Counted from the stretch's first letter, positions 1-12,913 are shown. The stretch: 64,000 nt of DNA from Acarospora socialis (GCA_025617375.2 JAMYGW020000008.1:248001-312000), one strand, 5' to 3'. Made by a program: numbers and translations. The notes: generated by a model not told the origin, from the letters alone.

Positions 1-1921
1 AAAGATCAAGCAGCTCAGCACAGATAAGAATTGAATACTTTATTTGTCATTGTTGAAGCTCAAGAAAGAGCAGAAAATTATAGATTTTTCTGTCATTGCA
101 TTAAATAAATTGTATATACTACTGATAAAGCTGCAATAACAGAATAGTGAAGCTTTGCATTTAAAAGACAACTCTCTACTTCTTTATTGTCACTGAGATA
201 TAGAATATATGTAATTAGATATCAAGATTTCTTTGCAGTAATTGCAAAGTTGTGCTTGTAGATTTGCACAAGAATTGCACTTTAAATTTGTTGTAGAGCT
301 GAATCACCTTATTTATTTAACATAGAGCTTGACTTTCAACAATTCACAAATACTAGCTCAACAACATTGAAATCATCACATTTATTTGTTCATGTTCAGT
401 GCTAAAGCAAGAAGTTGTTCTTTCAGTGAAAAACAAGCAAGAACAAGAGTTGCTGACACTCAACATTCTAATTAAAACAGAATTCTTGCATTTACTTTAA
501 GTAAATCTTCATCTATCAACAGCTTCAGCATCTTTGAAGTACTCAACAAGAATAGACAAGAGTTTCAATGTTCAAAACTTTAAGAACTTCTGAAGATGAT
601 GTAACAGAATAAAGTAAATTTAAAATGTTTAAAAAAAACATCATAACAAGCAGAGCTTCAGAACTTTCTATGTCTGATATTATGATAGTGATTGATTTTT
701 GTACTTTTCACAAGTTCTAATACACTTCTCTATCTGCTGCAATGCATTTAGATGTCTGTACAATTTAGTTAACTATTAAAGATTAGAATTATAAGTCAAG
801 AATTTCACTGTGTCAGTTGCACAATTTAAGATGAAGAAAACATCACTGTGTATACAGAATAGAATCTTTTCAATTCTTAATGATGATATTGTGACTTGTC
901 ATTAAAACTGAACAAGAAGAAAAGATCAGCTTAAAAACACTTTACACTCTTTCTGACTTGAAAAACTAACTGTTTATAGCTATTTTGCTGTGCACAAAGT
1001 CACAAAGAATTTGAAAATCTGTTCTATCAACACTTTTATCAGATATCTCACTGCTATTCAAAACATATCAGATAGTACTTAAACATCTGATTAAGTAAAT
1101 CAGAGTACTTCATCTACAATATGAATAATGCTGATATTTTTTACAGTTCTTTTTCTGCACTACACTATTTACTTTTAGATTTCTCAATACTGACTTGACA
1201 TCTCTTCAGCTTCACTCTTCAGCATCTTTTTCTCTTTGTAGATTTTTTTCAGTTACTTCTCAGCATTCTTAATTTTACACAGCATACATTGTTACTCTAA
1301 CTCTAACATCACTTTGCTGATGCAATGCTGCTGTGATAGTGAGTTCAAGCAATTTATATAAACAAACAACTTTGTCAAGAAAATGATCTTAGATTTTTGA
1401 AGATTTCAGAATGACATTCTTGAAGATCAAATACATTATAAAAAATTATATAAAAAACTCAGTAACTTCAGAACAATACTTAAGAAGATATTTTCTGATC
1501 TAAATTCAAGAAGATACTAAAATTCAGCTCTAGCTACAAGAGAATTAACACTTCAGAATAATAGATTTTCTTTTTATTACTATCACAACAACATTCTATA
1601 TGACTCAAGATTACAATAATAACATCAATCTTCATTTTGACAGTCTCTACAACTTTAAATTTACTTGTTGCTGCAAATCTCTTGTCACTGCAAGTTCTCA
1701 CAATCATAAATTTCTTGCTGTCACAAATCTTACATGTCACTGTCTGTCACAATAAAGCTCTGTTGTCATAAATCTCTTGTTGTTGCAAGTCTCAGTGAAC
1801 ATCATCACAATAAAGCACAAAAAGAATGACAACATCATAAAATGAGTCAGAATACTCAGAGTTATCACAATATCATTATTGTTCTTGTGAACTCAGTGAG
1901 TGTTTAATTTTCATCATGTGT
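1..1921. other. AT-rich stretch with no recognisable gene
   Basis: All frames are closed by frequent stops and I recognise no domain with confidence. It may be the decayed gag or 5' part of Gypsy Z, whose pol lies further right on the plus strand, but no LTR or zinc knuckle was found to prove this. CpG, CpC and GpG are essentially missing, as in the other decayed elements. Confidence 0.5.
1640..1830. repeat. Degenerate short tandem-like tract
   Basis: Variants of a motif such as 'cataaatctcttgttgt' or 'caaatctcttgtcactgca' recur about every 25-35 bases (for example near 1673, 1706 and 1769). They are too diverged to set a clean period. It could be a decayed minisatellite or a coding repeat of an old element. 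Confidence 0.3.
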
Positions 1922-1935
1922 ATACTGTTAAATCA
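1922..1935. repeat. SINE target-site duplication, left copy
   Basis: The 14 bases atactgttaaatca are repeated exactly at 2432-2445, directly after the A-rich tail of the SINE. A perfect 14-bp duplication flanking a tailed element is the mark of LINE-machinery retroposition. Confidence 0.9.
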
Positions 1936-1939
1936 GAGT

Positions 1940-2070
1940 GGTTGTGTGATATAGTGGACAGTTTATCATGCTGGTAGTCTTTTTAATTTAAGTGAAAATT
2001 CATGAAAGTAGTGATTTCAATTGAATTTCTCACTTAAATTATAAAGTTGTGAGTTCAAATCCCACACCTT
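1940..2070 (+). promoter_or_regulatory. tRNA-like head with internal pol III promoter (A and B boxes)
   Basis: The A box is TGATATAGTGG at 1947-1957, one mismatch from the usual TRGYNNANNNG. The B box is GTTCAAATCC at 2053-2062, a full match to GWTCRANNC, and sits in a T-arm-like context. A D-arm-like stem GATA/TATC can be drawn at 1948-1967. The spacing between boxes is much longer than in an ordinary tRNA because a long hairpin (1985-2040) lies between them. The acceptor stem does not close, so this is a SINE head rather than a working tRNA. Confidence 0.75.
1985..2040. repeat. Long inverted repeat inside the SINE head
   Basis: Bases 1985-2001 and 2023-2040 are complementary over about 17 pairs with one bulged base, and enclose a loop of 21 bases. 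The hairpin lies where a tRNA intron or variable arm would be. It could be an intron-like insertion or a structural arm of the SINE RNA. Confidence 0.75.
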
Positions 2071-2402
2071 TCACATACATTATCCATCAAGCTGTTCAGT
2101 TGTATAAGAGAAACAAGTGGTGAAAATTCTACAAGTCATAGTTGTCTATAGAAGACACTATACACACAATCATTTACCTATTATTTAAACATCAAACTTC
2201 AAATTTTCTTAACTATTGGTCACTGAGGTCCACAATCAGGTTGACTGCTCAGAAGTGATCAATAAGCAATCAGAATTATCAGAATAAATCTGTAATTCAT
2301 ATATTATACTTATGAATTGTCAGAATAAATCTCTATATTCAACAAATGCTCTATCACAAGTCATCATAGTGCATGTTTGCTGATATAGACTATAAAAGAA
2401 AG

Positions 2403-2431
2403 AATAAATAAATAAATAAATAAATAAATAA
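2403..2431 (+). repeat. TAAA simple-repeat tail of the SINE
   Basis: About seven TAAA units end exactly where the right target duplication begins. Such a tail is the usual 3' end of fungal and plant SINEs. Confidence 0.85.
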
Positions 2432-2445
2432 ATACTGTTAAATCA
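2432..2445. repeat. SINE target-site duplication, right copy
   Basis: Identical to 1922-1935 over 14 bases. Confidence 0.9.
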
Positions 2446-3480
2446 TGATGCAGTCAGATATCAAAATGACAGACTAATTTGATTGTTATATCTTGTTTAA
2501 CATGTCAAGAAGAATCTTCAAAAGTTACTACAACATATCATGAGAAAAAGTGAAATCTGAAGTGCACAGAAGACAGAGCTTCTTGTTTGAGCTTAATAAG
2601 AGTTAAGTTTTTCTGTCTATTAAGCAATATCTACTGACTTTTGACTTTTCACACTATTTAGAACAAGCATCATACTCACTTTCACTTTCTTCTATCTATT
2701 TTTCAACAATGTGATCAGCTTGTTTGAAAAAATTTATGAAGTTGAAAACAACAAGAATGAAATCAACTTGAAGATTCACTTTATAGAATAACTGTGTATA
2801 ATAACTGTACAATTAAACTCAGTTGTACAGAATAACATGAGTATCAAATGTGTTTCTTATTGATTGTAGAAACATCTTATGCAAGACATTGTGTTGACAG
2901 TATCTTAACTCTTAAAGCAGAAAATATATCAATATAATATTAGTGATCTCATTAGATGCAATTAAGTGTTCTTTTCAACAACAATTTAGTTCATTATTAA
3001 ATACAATAAGTGTTCTGTCAGACAATGTTTCAGAACATTGTTAAATACAATAAGTGTTGTTCTCAACATGATTTTGTTGCAACAATGCTGAGTCTACACA
3101 AACATGTTATTGTCTTGCAAAATAATGTTGCAAATAACAGTATTCAATTGATCAATTGTCTTTTGTAAGCAAAACAGATCACAAAGAACTGTGTTTTAGA
3201 ACTGTTTTGAAGAGAAAGTGTAGTTAAATCTCAATCATATGTCAATTTCTGTGTTAACATAGTGTTCTAGTGTCATATCAGCTCAATAAGATCATTATGC
3301 TGATAATTGCATTAAGTCAGTAAATAACTCTAACAATATCTGCATCTTCTCAGTAACTCAATTAAAAAAAAAGAAAGTTTCATTGAAATCTCTACAATAA
3401 TATAATAAAGAACAAAAGTAAAGACTAAATTTAGTATTGTGATTAAAGAAACTGTTGCTGTGAAAGAAGATTAAGTTTCA
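2446..3480. other. AT-rich stretch without recognisable gene
   Basis: Continues the sequence interrupted by the SINE. All frames are closed. It may be the decayed gag region of Gypsy Z. The only internal structure seen is a short tandem duplication near 2957-3064. Confidence 0.45.
2957..3064. repeat. Short tandem duplication, period about 45 bp
   Basis: The core ttaaatacaataagtgtt occurs at 2997-3014 and again at 3041-3058, with nearly matching flanks. A weaker third copy (attaagtgttctt) lies near 2961. It is probably local slippage duplication; no function is suggested. Confidence 0.55.
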
Positions 3481-5893
3481 GCTTTTTTTTTTTTGAATAG
3501 TGTCACTAAATTAAATATAACAAGTCAGTATTTCACTGTTACAAACAAAATGATAAAGCTTGATACAAAAGTATTAAACTTTCTATTTATGAATGATCAC
3601 TCAGTATACTGCTATGATACTTACTTTGTGAAGTATCATTTAAAAGACAATTAAAGCAAGAAGTGTGACTGTGAGCATGTCTTTTATGTTTTGAAAAAGA
3701 ACAAATTCAAGTTTGTAATAAGACTGTCTGTCTTAGAAAAGAAGCAAGTTCAAATTAACTGTGAATTGTAAATCTGACACTTCAACATTAAAATAGCTGC
3801 TTTTACACTAAAAAATTCAGAAAAGTTTGAAGAAACTACTGAAGACTCAGTAATCTGTGTTTTTTTTAACTGTATTTAAAATGTAAATGATGCATTGTTA
3901 AAGTATAATCATCACATTATTTATATCTCAGATATATTTCAAATATACAGATATTTTTTCAAAGACTAAAGCAGAATGTTTTGTTTTTCATGAGAAGCAT
4001 GATCATATCATTGATATCAATAATAAAAACTCTTCACACAGATCTTTATATAATCTATTAAACAAAAAGTTTTAAGTTTTACAGAACTATCTGCACAACA
4101 TTTTAATGAAAGATTGAATTAAATATTTTGTCAGCTCAACTGATGTTTTGATGCTGTTTGCTTCAAAGAAGAATGATGATTTGTGACTGTGTGTTGACTA
4201 CTGTAAATTGAATCAAATTACTGTGAAGAATTGTTATTTTCTATCTTTAATAAGTGAGATCTTAAATCAATTAAATAATACAAAGATTTTCATTAAGCTG
4301 AATCTTAAAAATATTTATCATTGTATCTGCATCAAGATGAGCAACAAGTGAAAGATAATGTTTTGCACTTATTACAGTCACTTTGAGTATTTGATCATGT
4401 CATTTAAATTTGTCAATGCATTTATCACTTTTCAAGTCTACATTAATTGTACACTTGCAGAACATATGAATTTTATTTGTATAATGTATTTAAATAATAT
4501 TCTTATATACTTACAATCAAAAAAGTAGCACAAGCATCATATATATAAAATACTGAAGTGACTTTAACACTATAAGCTCTTTGTGAATTTGAAGAAGTGT
4601 GTTTTCTCTATGAATACTGTGAAATTCTTAAGTTTTATATTATCAATCATCAATATAACAATGAACTCACAAAAAGTAAAAATCATTGCAGAATAACTGA
4701 TATTCAGAACTTTTCAAGAGATGCAAGTCTTCTTAGAGTTTGTTAACTTTTATAAACAATTTATTAAGATTTACTTGCAGATTGCAGATTCACTTACAGA
4801 TCTATTAAAAGACAATAAAAATGAAAAGAAATTAAAGTCATTTGAATGATCTGCAGATGCAGCAAAGACATTTTGTTAACTTAAAGACATTTTTATGTCT
4901 GCACTCATATTTGTTCACTTTAAACTCAAATTCAAAAATTAAATGAAGACTGATGCTTCTGAACATGCTGTAACAGAAATTTATATTCAGTTATAAATGT
5001 TCAGAAAGTAATATCTCATCATTTACTGATTACAGAAGCTGTTTTCAACAGAGAATAGTTATGAGATGTACAATCTTGAACTTTTAACTATTGTGAAAGC
5101 ATTCAAGCAATAACATCACTGTTTCAAAGATAGTGTGCAGTTAGTGAAAGTTCTAATAAATTATAATAATTTATGTGAGTTTATGAACATTAAAACATTA
5201 AATAAAAGACAGACATGATAAGTAGTGAAGTTCATCATCTTTGACTTTGTTATTTTGCATAAATTGAGTAAAACAAACATTGTCAATGTGTCATCAAGAC
5301 ATTCAGATTACATCAAAGCTATTAATGAAAGTATTGATAAGTTATTGCTGACATTACAAAGAAAGTTAGCAGCTATGTCTGCAACTATGTTTAAGTTCTC
5401 AGCAATTATTAATTGTTTTAAGACAGTTTATTATGCTTATAAAAAGTAAAATGACATGAGATTTAAAGAATTTCAATTCAGTTAACATATACTGAAAGAA
5501 TCAGATAACAAAGAATTGCTGATTTTACAAAGACACAGCATAATAAATGCACTTAATTCTGCTGCTAAAACTATTGACTGTAGACAACTTATTTTATATA
5601 CATTAGTTTCAGAATTGACTAGTCATAAAACAGCATATAATGACAGTAATGAATTCTTTCTATTGTTAATATATTCTCTACAAGAGACAGATGCATTTGT
5701 ATGAGTGTGAAAAGTTAGTGAAATGAAAAAAAACATCATCATTGTGTTAGAAGTCTGAGATAAACATTTGATTGAACTGAATTGCTTTATTATGAAGAGC
5801 AATTATATATATTATTTAAGACATCAGTTAAAACAAAGTTACTAAAACATCATCATGATGATGAATTGACAGAACACTTCAGTATTGAGTAAA
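3480..5893 (+). mobile_element. Gypsy 'Z' pol fragment (broken LTR retrotransposon)
   Basis: Translation by eye gives Ty3/Gypsy pol order on the plus strand. A protease-to-RT linker is followed by reverse transcriptase (about 4090-4530, with the variant of the YxDD box in YLNNILIY), then the RT connection and RNase H (about 4700-5260; the EW and TDAS motif areas are recognisable). The start of integrase with its HH zinc-binding motif (HHHDDEL) comes near 5840. The element is cut at 5893 by the tail of LINE copy a, and its downstream half was not found in the window. No LTR was identified. It is heavily broken with many stops. Family: Ty3/Gypsy, chromovirus-like by RT appearance, but a different lineage from Gypsy-1 to -4. 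Confidence 0.8.
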
Positions 5894-5920
5894 TATTATT
5901 ATTATTATTATTATTTTTAC
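5894..5920 (-). repeat. TAA-repeat 3' tail of LINE copy a
   Basis: An ATT run on the plus strand marks the LINE 3' end, as in copies b and c. It abuts the integrase remnant of Gypsy Z. Confidence 0.75.
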
Positions 5921-7464
5921 ACTGAACTAGCTATGCTAAGCAGAACTTCTCTTCAGTTCATATCTTAGAAAATTTTACAAGAATGAAAATTCAAGCTCAT
6001 AATGTTCTTTGTATGAAAGTAGATTAGATGCAAAAGTTGAGTGAATAAGATATAAGATGAATGATTTCACTTTTAATTATAAAGAACACTGATCATAAAC
6101 TGAAACTGACTTAGATGACTGTCACACACAATTCATTTGATAGTCTCATAAATCAGTTCTTTGATGAACAAAAGTTATATAAAAAAAAATTTTCTTTCTC
6201 TTCAAATAATAAGCAGCTGTAAATTCTTTCTGATTTCACATGTCAGCAATATATGTTGTGAAGTCTTTACTCTTTTATTACACAAATAGTTGACAGAGAA
6301 AATTTCAGAAATCTTAATTTTGTGAAGAAAGTAATTGTAATTAATGCATTTTATACAAAACTGAATCAATTCTGAACTTTTAATCTTTCTCAGTTTCTGA
6401 TGAAGTTAAAGAACTTTTTTAAAAAGTAATTTAATGATTTAATCTCATCTTCTGATCTTTTCTTTCTGACTGATGTTATATTATCTTTGAGTTTATGCAT
6501 TTTGTACAGCTTTTTTCAAGCTGATTATCTTCATCAGTTTTACTAAAAAGTGAGTGACTATTATAGTCATCATGAATCAACAAACTTTCTGTTCAATTCT
6601 TTTTCTGATGAGAATGCAGATTTTGTTTTTTATTTCTGTAAAGACTGTATTCTTTATATGAATGATATAGACTTGCATTCTATCATCTAAATATAAATCA
6701 AGAGAAAAAATGTAGATCTTAATTTTCAGAATGTTGATTAAAGTAGTTCAATAAGTATTGACAATCATACAAAGACATTTGAACTGAGTGATCTTGATTG
6801 CACTGACAACTCTCTTTATGTGATGATTTTTGACAAATGTATATTAAATATGTACTTCATAAATCATTGTTAATTGAATAACTGTTGTGTAAATCTGTCA
6901 AGATCATATAAAAGAAGTTTTTCAAATAAATATTGCTATTCTGATTAACACTTCTGTCTGTTTGATCATTTTGTTTTGAAGAATCTTAATATGAGTAATT
7001 CATTTGAGCTTAAAATCAAATCAAATTTCTAAGATTCTCACACTTAAGAAAAAAATCAATTCATTGTTTTGAATTCATATAACTGTCTATATATTGAATC
7101 TGATTCTGATTCTGAAGAAGTAAATTATTTTGTATTTATGAAAAACAAATTTAGCTTCATGTTGTGTGATTCAGCTTTTACATTTTCTATGAATTTTTTT
7201 CAGTTTGATGCAGTTAATCTCAGTGAACAGTCTGTACAAAAAAATGTTGATATTATTAGTGAAGTCAATTGTCAAAATTCTCTCTTTTAATCAATTACAT
7301 CACTTCAGCAGATCTGCATTGTAAAATAGAAAGAGAATAAATGATAAAGAAAAGTCTTATGAAACTTTATTCTTCACAAAGAAACAGCTTGTTTTCTATT
7401 CTTATATAATCAGTGAGATAGTTTGATTGTGAAGAAAACTCTGAATTCATCATATAACTCAATA

Positions 7465-7684
7465 TGTTAAGAAGTGTGATGTTTTAACTGCTTTCATAGT
7501 TTTAGTTAAGACTAATATCAGAAGTTACTCATCACTATATAGTCTGCATGACAGAGTATGTGAATAGACAATCTTTACATTTTATGTTGATCATAATCAA
7601 AGTCAATGATGTATATTTCACTAAATAGACAGTTAGTCAACAATATAGCACAAGTATTCTTTATATCTTTCAGTAAATTCAACA
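7465..7684 (+). repeat. Copia-1 5' LTR
   Basis: 220 bp, starting TGTTAAGAAGTG and ending TTCAACA. It pairs with 12694-12913 and is very similar to the Copia-2 LTRs. Confidence 0.92.
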
Positions 7685-7750
7685 GATTATGAACTCAGAT
7701 TAACAAAAAGTTTTTTAGAGAAAGTGCATACTGTTTTAGTGTCTCAGTAG

Positions 7751-7966
7751 CTTGATATAAAAATTTAAAGATTGAGCAAAACAAACATTACTGATCATTG
7801 ATACAGAGCTTTAAGATTGAGCAAAATAATATCTTTTAACAGTTAATACAGAACTTAAAGATTGAGCAAAACAGCACTCTCAGCACTTAATATGAGACTT
7901 AAAGATTGAGTAAAACAAGACATATTGACAGCTTGATATGATGCTCAACAGTTGAGTAAAACAAGT
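7751..7966 (+). repeat. Five tandem hairpin repeats in the Copia-1 leader
   Basis: Five units of about 43-47 bp each contain a version of 'aaagattgagcaaaac'. In the best units the stem CTCAA/TTGAG closes on an AGA loop. They lie between the 5' LTR and gag, where packaging, dimerisation or translation signals are usual. The same five-unit array is kept in Copia-2 at 41922-42136. Confidence 0.85.
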
Positions 7967-10900
7967 ACACACACAAATATATTCTTTCTCTTATTTACAT
8001 TATCTTTTTCTCATACATCTTATTACATTAATTTATTTATTTCTTATACTACATGTCAACTATCATCACAAGTTACATCATAAACTTTAATAACTCTTTC
8101 ATGAAGTAACAACTCATTTCAATACTCAGTCACAAGAACTGCAATTAATGATTTACTTTTATGAGAAGATGACTGATAGATGAAGATCTATAATATACTG
8201 TTAAGATCTCAGCAGTTGACACTTTAGTTAATAGCTTTTTCTTTTTTCTCAGCAATTTCAGCTTTAAAAGTTAAAAATTTAACATAAAGACTTTGTACTA
8301 ATTCATCATTTATATCAGTGTAAATAATCAGAAGTACATTACAGACAAGATTAATGTGAAAAACACTTAAAATATCTTGAAGTTTAAATACAGAAAAAAG
8401 CTGCAAATCACTGAAAAACAATATTTAATGAAGTTTATTGAATACAGAATGCTGACAAATATGTTCATTAATGAAGTATAAACATATTTCAGCAAGCTTG
8501 ACAAAAAGATTGCAATCACTCAATCTGATATGATTAGTCTATTTAAGTCTGAACAACAATTTCAGATATTTCTTCAAATATTATCTGAAAATTACATGAT
8601 GATTTACAACACAATCAATACTCAAGACATCTCAAACATTAAGAGAGATCTGTAGAAGTTTTAAGAAAAGAAAACACAATTAAAAACTATTGAAACTGTC
8701 TTATGAGTATATCAATGTAAAGAGAAAGATTTGACATACTTATATAAGTATGATGTGAAATATCATTATTGAAGATTATTAAGCTCTGACAATAATCATT
8801 CTTCTTAGTGTAAATCAGTTAAACATCTTCTCTGTTGTAATTCTTATTGCATTTAAGACTGTGAATATCTTTTCACTGTTTACAAAAATGTTAAGTTAAA
8901 AAAGTTATCTGTCTTAATTATGATTAAGTCAGTTAAAAAGTCAGATAAGTTGTTTGCAGACAATTTATATCATAAAGACAAAATAAAGTTCAAGCACAAG
9001 AACAGAAAGCATAAAACTTTTAATACTGAAATTAAAAAAAACAGTAACTCATTCTCATCTGAGTCTGATGCAGAGAAAGACAATAAAATTGTTACTTTAT
9101 TTAAAAAAGCTATCAGTAAGATACTCAGCTCTGAATGAATTGTAAACTTTGAATACTTCACATATATAATTAATCAACATCAACTCTTTAGTGATCTCTT
9201 AATATGCATATAATGTTGATAAAACAAAGTTGAAAAAAGACACTTATACTTACATTATTATGAAGTTGCAGTCATACAGAACAAATTTAAAAACATTATA
9301 AATTTAAATTCAACACTCTATATATCTGAACTAGAAGTCAATCTTCTGTCAAAAAAGCAAATATGTAAAATGAAATTGCAGAAAAGCTTTGATCAGCACA
9401 GTCTTTATATGTAAAATAAACATAACAATGTCATAATAAAAGCATCTGAGTGAGACAGTGTCTATATAGTTAAATACATTGTGAAAAAACTGAATGAGTT
9501 TACTCTGTTATCTGTTATACATGTATTATTTAATTCAGAGATGACTTTTTCAGTTATAATATTAAATGTGAACTTTTAAATGCAGACTGACTCATTAAGC
9601 TCTGTCAACACTTTATCTTCTGCTGACACTTCATTCTTAAATGAAAAGATTAAGATCTATAAGCTGTGACATCAACAATTTATTTATCTTGATTTTGCAA
9701 AGCTTCATGATCTTTATAAAGTTACAATTCTTAAAAAGTCAATTCTCATTACTGAAGACAAGAAGAACATCTGTGAAGTTTGTGCTCTCATTAAGTTTGT
9801 TAATCAGTAAAAATACAATGTAAATAAAAAAAAAATCAACATTCTTGTTTTAATTTTCATTGATATATGCAGATTCTTATCTTTGTCATTTACTGAACAT
9901 CAATACTTTCTGAAAATTGTAAATAATTATTTTTAAAAGACATGAACAATACTGTTGAAGCAATGCAATAATACTTTATAGAAACTGTGAAAATAATGAT
10001 TAAAAATTGAGCTTCAAATTAATATGAAAATGCTTACTGTACAAAGTGACAATGTCACAGAGTTAAGATCAATTCTGAATGACTGATGCAGATTTTTTAA
10101 CATTATACTGCAGTACATTGTGCTTTATATGTTTATTCAAAATAATATTGTTAAAAGAATCATCTGTATCACTGAAAATTCAGTGTACATCATGATTAAG
10201 AAAACAAAACTTTCAATAAAAGTTTTGAGTGAAGACAGTGTAAATAAATATTTATTTTTGCAACTGAACAGCAACTGATTTCTTAATCAATGATAAACAA
10301 ATAATTTTGAAGAAGATCTTCACTGATGTGCAGTTATTTATTGATTATATTTATATTTAAAATTGCAAATACTACTTCTATATTGATTTCAAGTCATTGT
10401 TGAAGAACAGACAGAATAAGTTCATGAATTAAGAATGAGTGAAAGTTTTTATGAACTATGTGAATAAAATCACAAAGCAATATCTGCTTTGAGTTTCAGA
10501 TCTTAAGTGAATCATTAAAAATTATGTTGTAAAGTTTGTTGAGAATGAGAAAAGAAATAATGTTGATCTCAAACTGCAAAAACAAACACTGAATATTCTG
10601 TCTAAACAAAAGTTAGTTAAATAATTATAAAAAAATATAGTTATCATGAATTTCACAGCATTTACAACTCTGTTTACTGTTTCTGAACAAATTTACAAGT
10701 TTAGATTCATGAGTTCAGATAATAAAAAAGAGTTTAAGTTGACTGCAAACAATCTTGACATATTTTTATCAGATATTCATATAATAAATAAATTAATCAT
10801 GATCAACTTAAACAGATTACAGATAAGTAAACAGAGTAAAATTAAGCAGTTTTTACATATTAAAGTTTCTGTCAGCAAAGCACTGAATATTTTAACTGAG

Positions 10901-12693
10901 AAAGTCAAGACATTCTTGTGCATTGAGATTTCAAAGAAAAAACAGCAACAATGAAGATTTCAATGAACTTATGATCAAGATATTATGAATTATGCTGATA
11001 TTGATAATATTCATTACAGATAATGAGAAAGACACTGAGAATATTGAATTTAATATTTTCATATCTGTCATCTATGCTGAAGCAGTGAGAGACTCAGTTT
11101 GAAAAAAGATGTAAAAAAATATTATTTATGCAAAATTAATGACTTTGACAGTCAACAGAACATAAAAAGAAATTGTATCATCAAAGAATGTAAATATAGT
11201 GATCAGTAAATGAGTATTTAAATTTAAATTAAATACTGATGAATTTCTGAACAAGTTTAAGACAAAAGTTATGACAAGAGATTTTTCACAAATGTATAAC
11301 ATTAATTATGAGAACATCTTTACATCTATAGTTAAGTTCAACACTTTTTAAGTTTTTTTTGTCATCATTGTTTTTGAGAATCTTGAATGTCATCAAATAA
11401 ACATCAACAACATTTTCACAAAATTCTTTCTTAAAAAAATCATTTACATAACAGTTTCTTCTGAAATTCAAGTTACATCTGACTGTGCACTGTATATATT
11501 GTGTAATCTTTATGATTTGAAATAAGTCACATAAAATTGACATAAGTAATGCATCACTGATCTGTACAAATTAAACTTTTATTAAAACAATATTAATTCA
11601 TATTTTCTCATTCACAGTATCAAAAGAATCATACTGCTTCTTTATATGAATGATATAATTGTAGTTTCAGTATATTTAACATATGTTCTCTGATTCAAGA
11701 AAGTTTTTGTGAAAATATTTAAAATTAAGAACTTGAGAAAGACACAGAAAATTTTCAACATACAAGTCACATACAATCACAAGAGAAGAACTTTATATCT
11801 GAATTAAACTCATTATGTAAATAAGATGTTAAAAGATCTTCATATGTGATTCAATAAGCACAAGATTACAACAATTTCACTCAATAAATATGATGTTTTT
11901 CATCTCATCAACTCAGTTAATTAAAAAATAGATTAAAAACAGTATCAATATACAATTGAAAGTCTGATATATACAGTGATTCATACTCAACTGAATATTA
12001 TCTTTGTTCTAAATCAATTAAGTCAATATTTTAGTGATTTCACAGAGCATCATGAATATGTACTCAAGAAACTGCTGCAATATGTGAAATTAATTATTAA
12101 TTTTGACATTGTGTACAGACTCAATGAAAGTTAAATCATACTTGAATACTCTGACTCTGATTATGCATTAGACAAATAAGATTGAAAATTAATTCTGAGA
12201 TATATGTACATGTTTAAAAACAAATCAGTGTTATGAGCAAATCAAAAACAGAAGTTTGTTATTATCTCAATTACAAAGACTGAATATATAATCATGTCAA
12301 TATATGTAAAGATTGAAGTCTGACTTACACAGATGCTGCAAGACATAAATATAAGTAAGTATCTTGAAGACAATTTATACTGTGTAAACATCAAGAAAAA
12401 TAAAGTTCATCAAGCAGTTTCATTTCTTCAGCTCAAGAAAAACAATCAGATTGTCTTGATTTTGATTAAGAATGCATATGTGTATGAGTAATTAAAGTAC
12501 ATTAACATTATTTATCATTATATTCATAATCTGCACAAGCAAAATCAGATTGATGTAAATTTTGTGTTTAGTCAGAATATAATGATTGATGAATTAATTA
12601 AGTTTTTATTTAAATGAATCTTTAAGTGCTTTGTTAAACAACTGAAATTTGTTGTTAATGAAAGTCAATAAATGCAGCATCATCAAATAAAAG

Positions 12694-12913
12694 TATTAAG
12701 AAGTGCAGTGTTCTAACTGCTTTCATAATCTTAGTTGAGACTAATTTCAGAAATTATTCATCACTATATAGTCTGCATGACAGAGTATGTGAACAGACAA
12801 TCTTTACAATTTATGTTGATTACAGTCAAAATTAATGATGTACATTTCACTAAATAAACAGTTAATCAACAGTATAGTATGAGTATTCTTTATATTTTTC
12901 AGTAAATTCAACA
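12694..12913 (+). repeat. Copia-1 3' LTR
   Basis: 220 bp, the same length as the 5' LTR, ending TTCAACA and followed by the CAATA target copy. Confidence 0.92.

Larger units (their letters stand above)
1936..2431 (+). mobile_element. tRNA-derived SINE, about 496 bp, apparently young
   Basis: The element has a tRNA-like head with pol III A and B boxes, a body of about 330 bp unrelated to the neighbouring elements, and a simple TAAA-repeat tail (2403-2431). It lies between perfect 14-bp direct repeats. It encodes no protein and would depend on a LINE reverse transcriptase in trans; the Tad1-like LINE in this window is a candidate but its own tail is TAA-based. The SINE keeps about a dozen GG/CC pairs in under 500 bases, whereas the other 63.5 kb holds only a few dozen at most. 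It therefore escaped or postdates the mutation process that decayed everything around it. No second copy was seen in the window. The parent tRNA was not identified. Confidence 0.85.
7465..12913 (+). mobile_element. Copia-1: complete but broken Ty1/Copia LTR retrotransposon
   Basis: The 5449-bp element has 220-bp LTRs (7465-7684 and 12694-12913) and a perfect 5-bp target duplication CAATA at 7460-7464 and 12914-12918. It inserted into LINE copy a. The order is leader with tandem hairpin repeats, gag (about 8200-9330), protease/integrase (about 9400-10600), a linker, RT (about 11100-12130) and RNase H (about 12130-12690). This gag-PR-INT-RT-RH order defines Copia. The RT box reads LYMNDIIVVS near 11642, and the RNase H start SDSDYA is near 12150. 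All reading frames are broken many times. LTR differences are mostly transitions, so age cannot be read simply from LTR divergence. Confidence 0.92.

Noticed and set aside
1940-2070. A functional tRNA gene
   Set aside because: A and B boxes are good but no acceptor stem closes, the box spacing is too long, and the block is inside a tailed element with target duplications.
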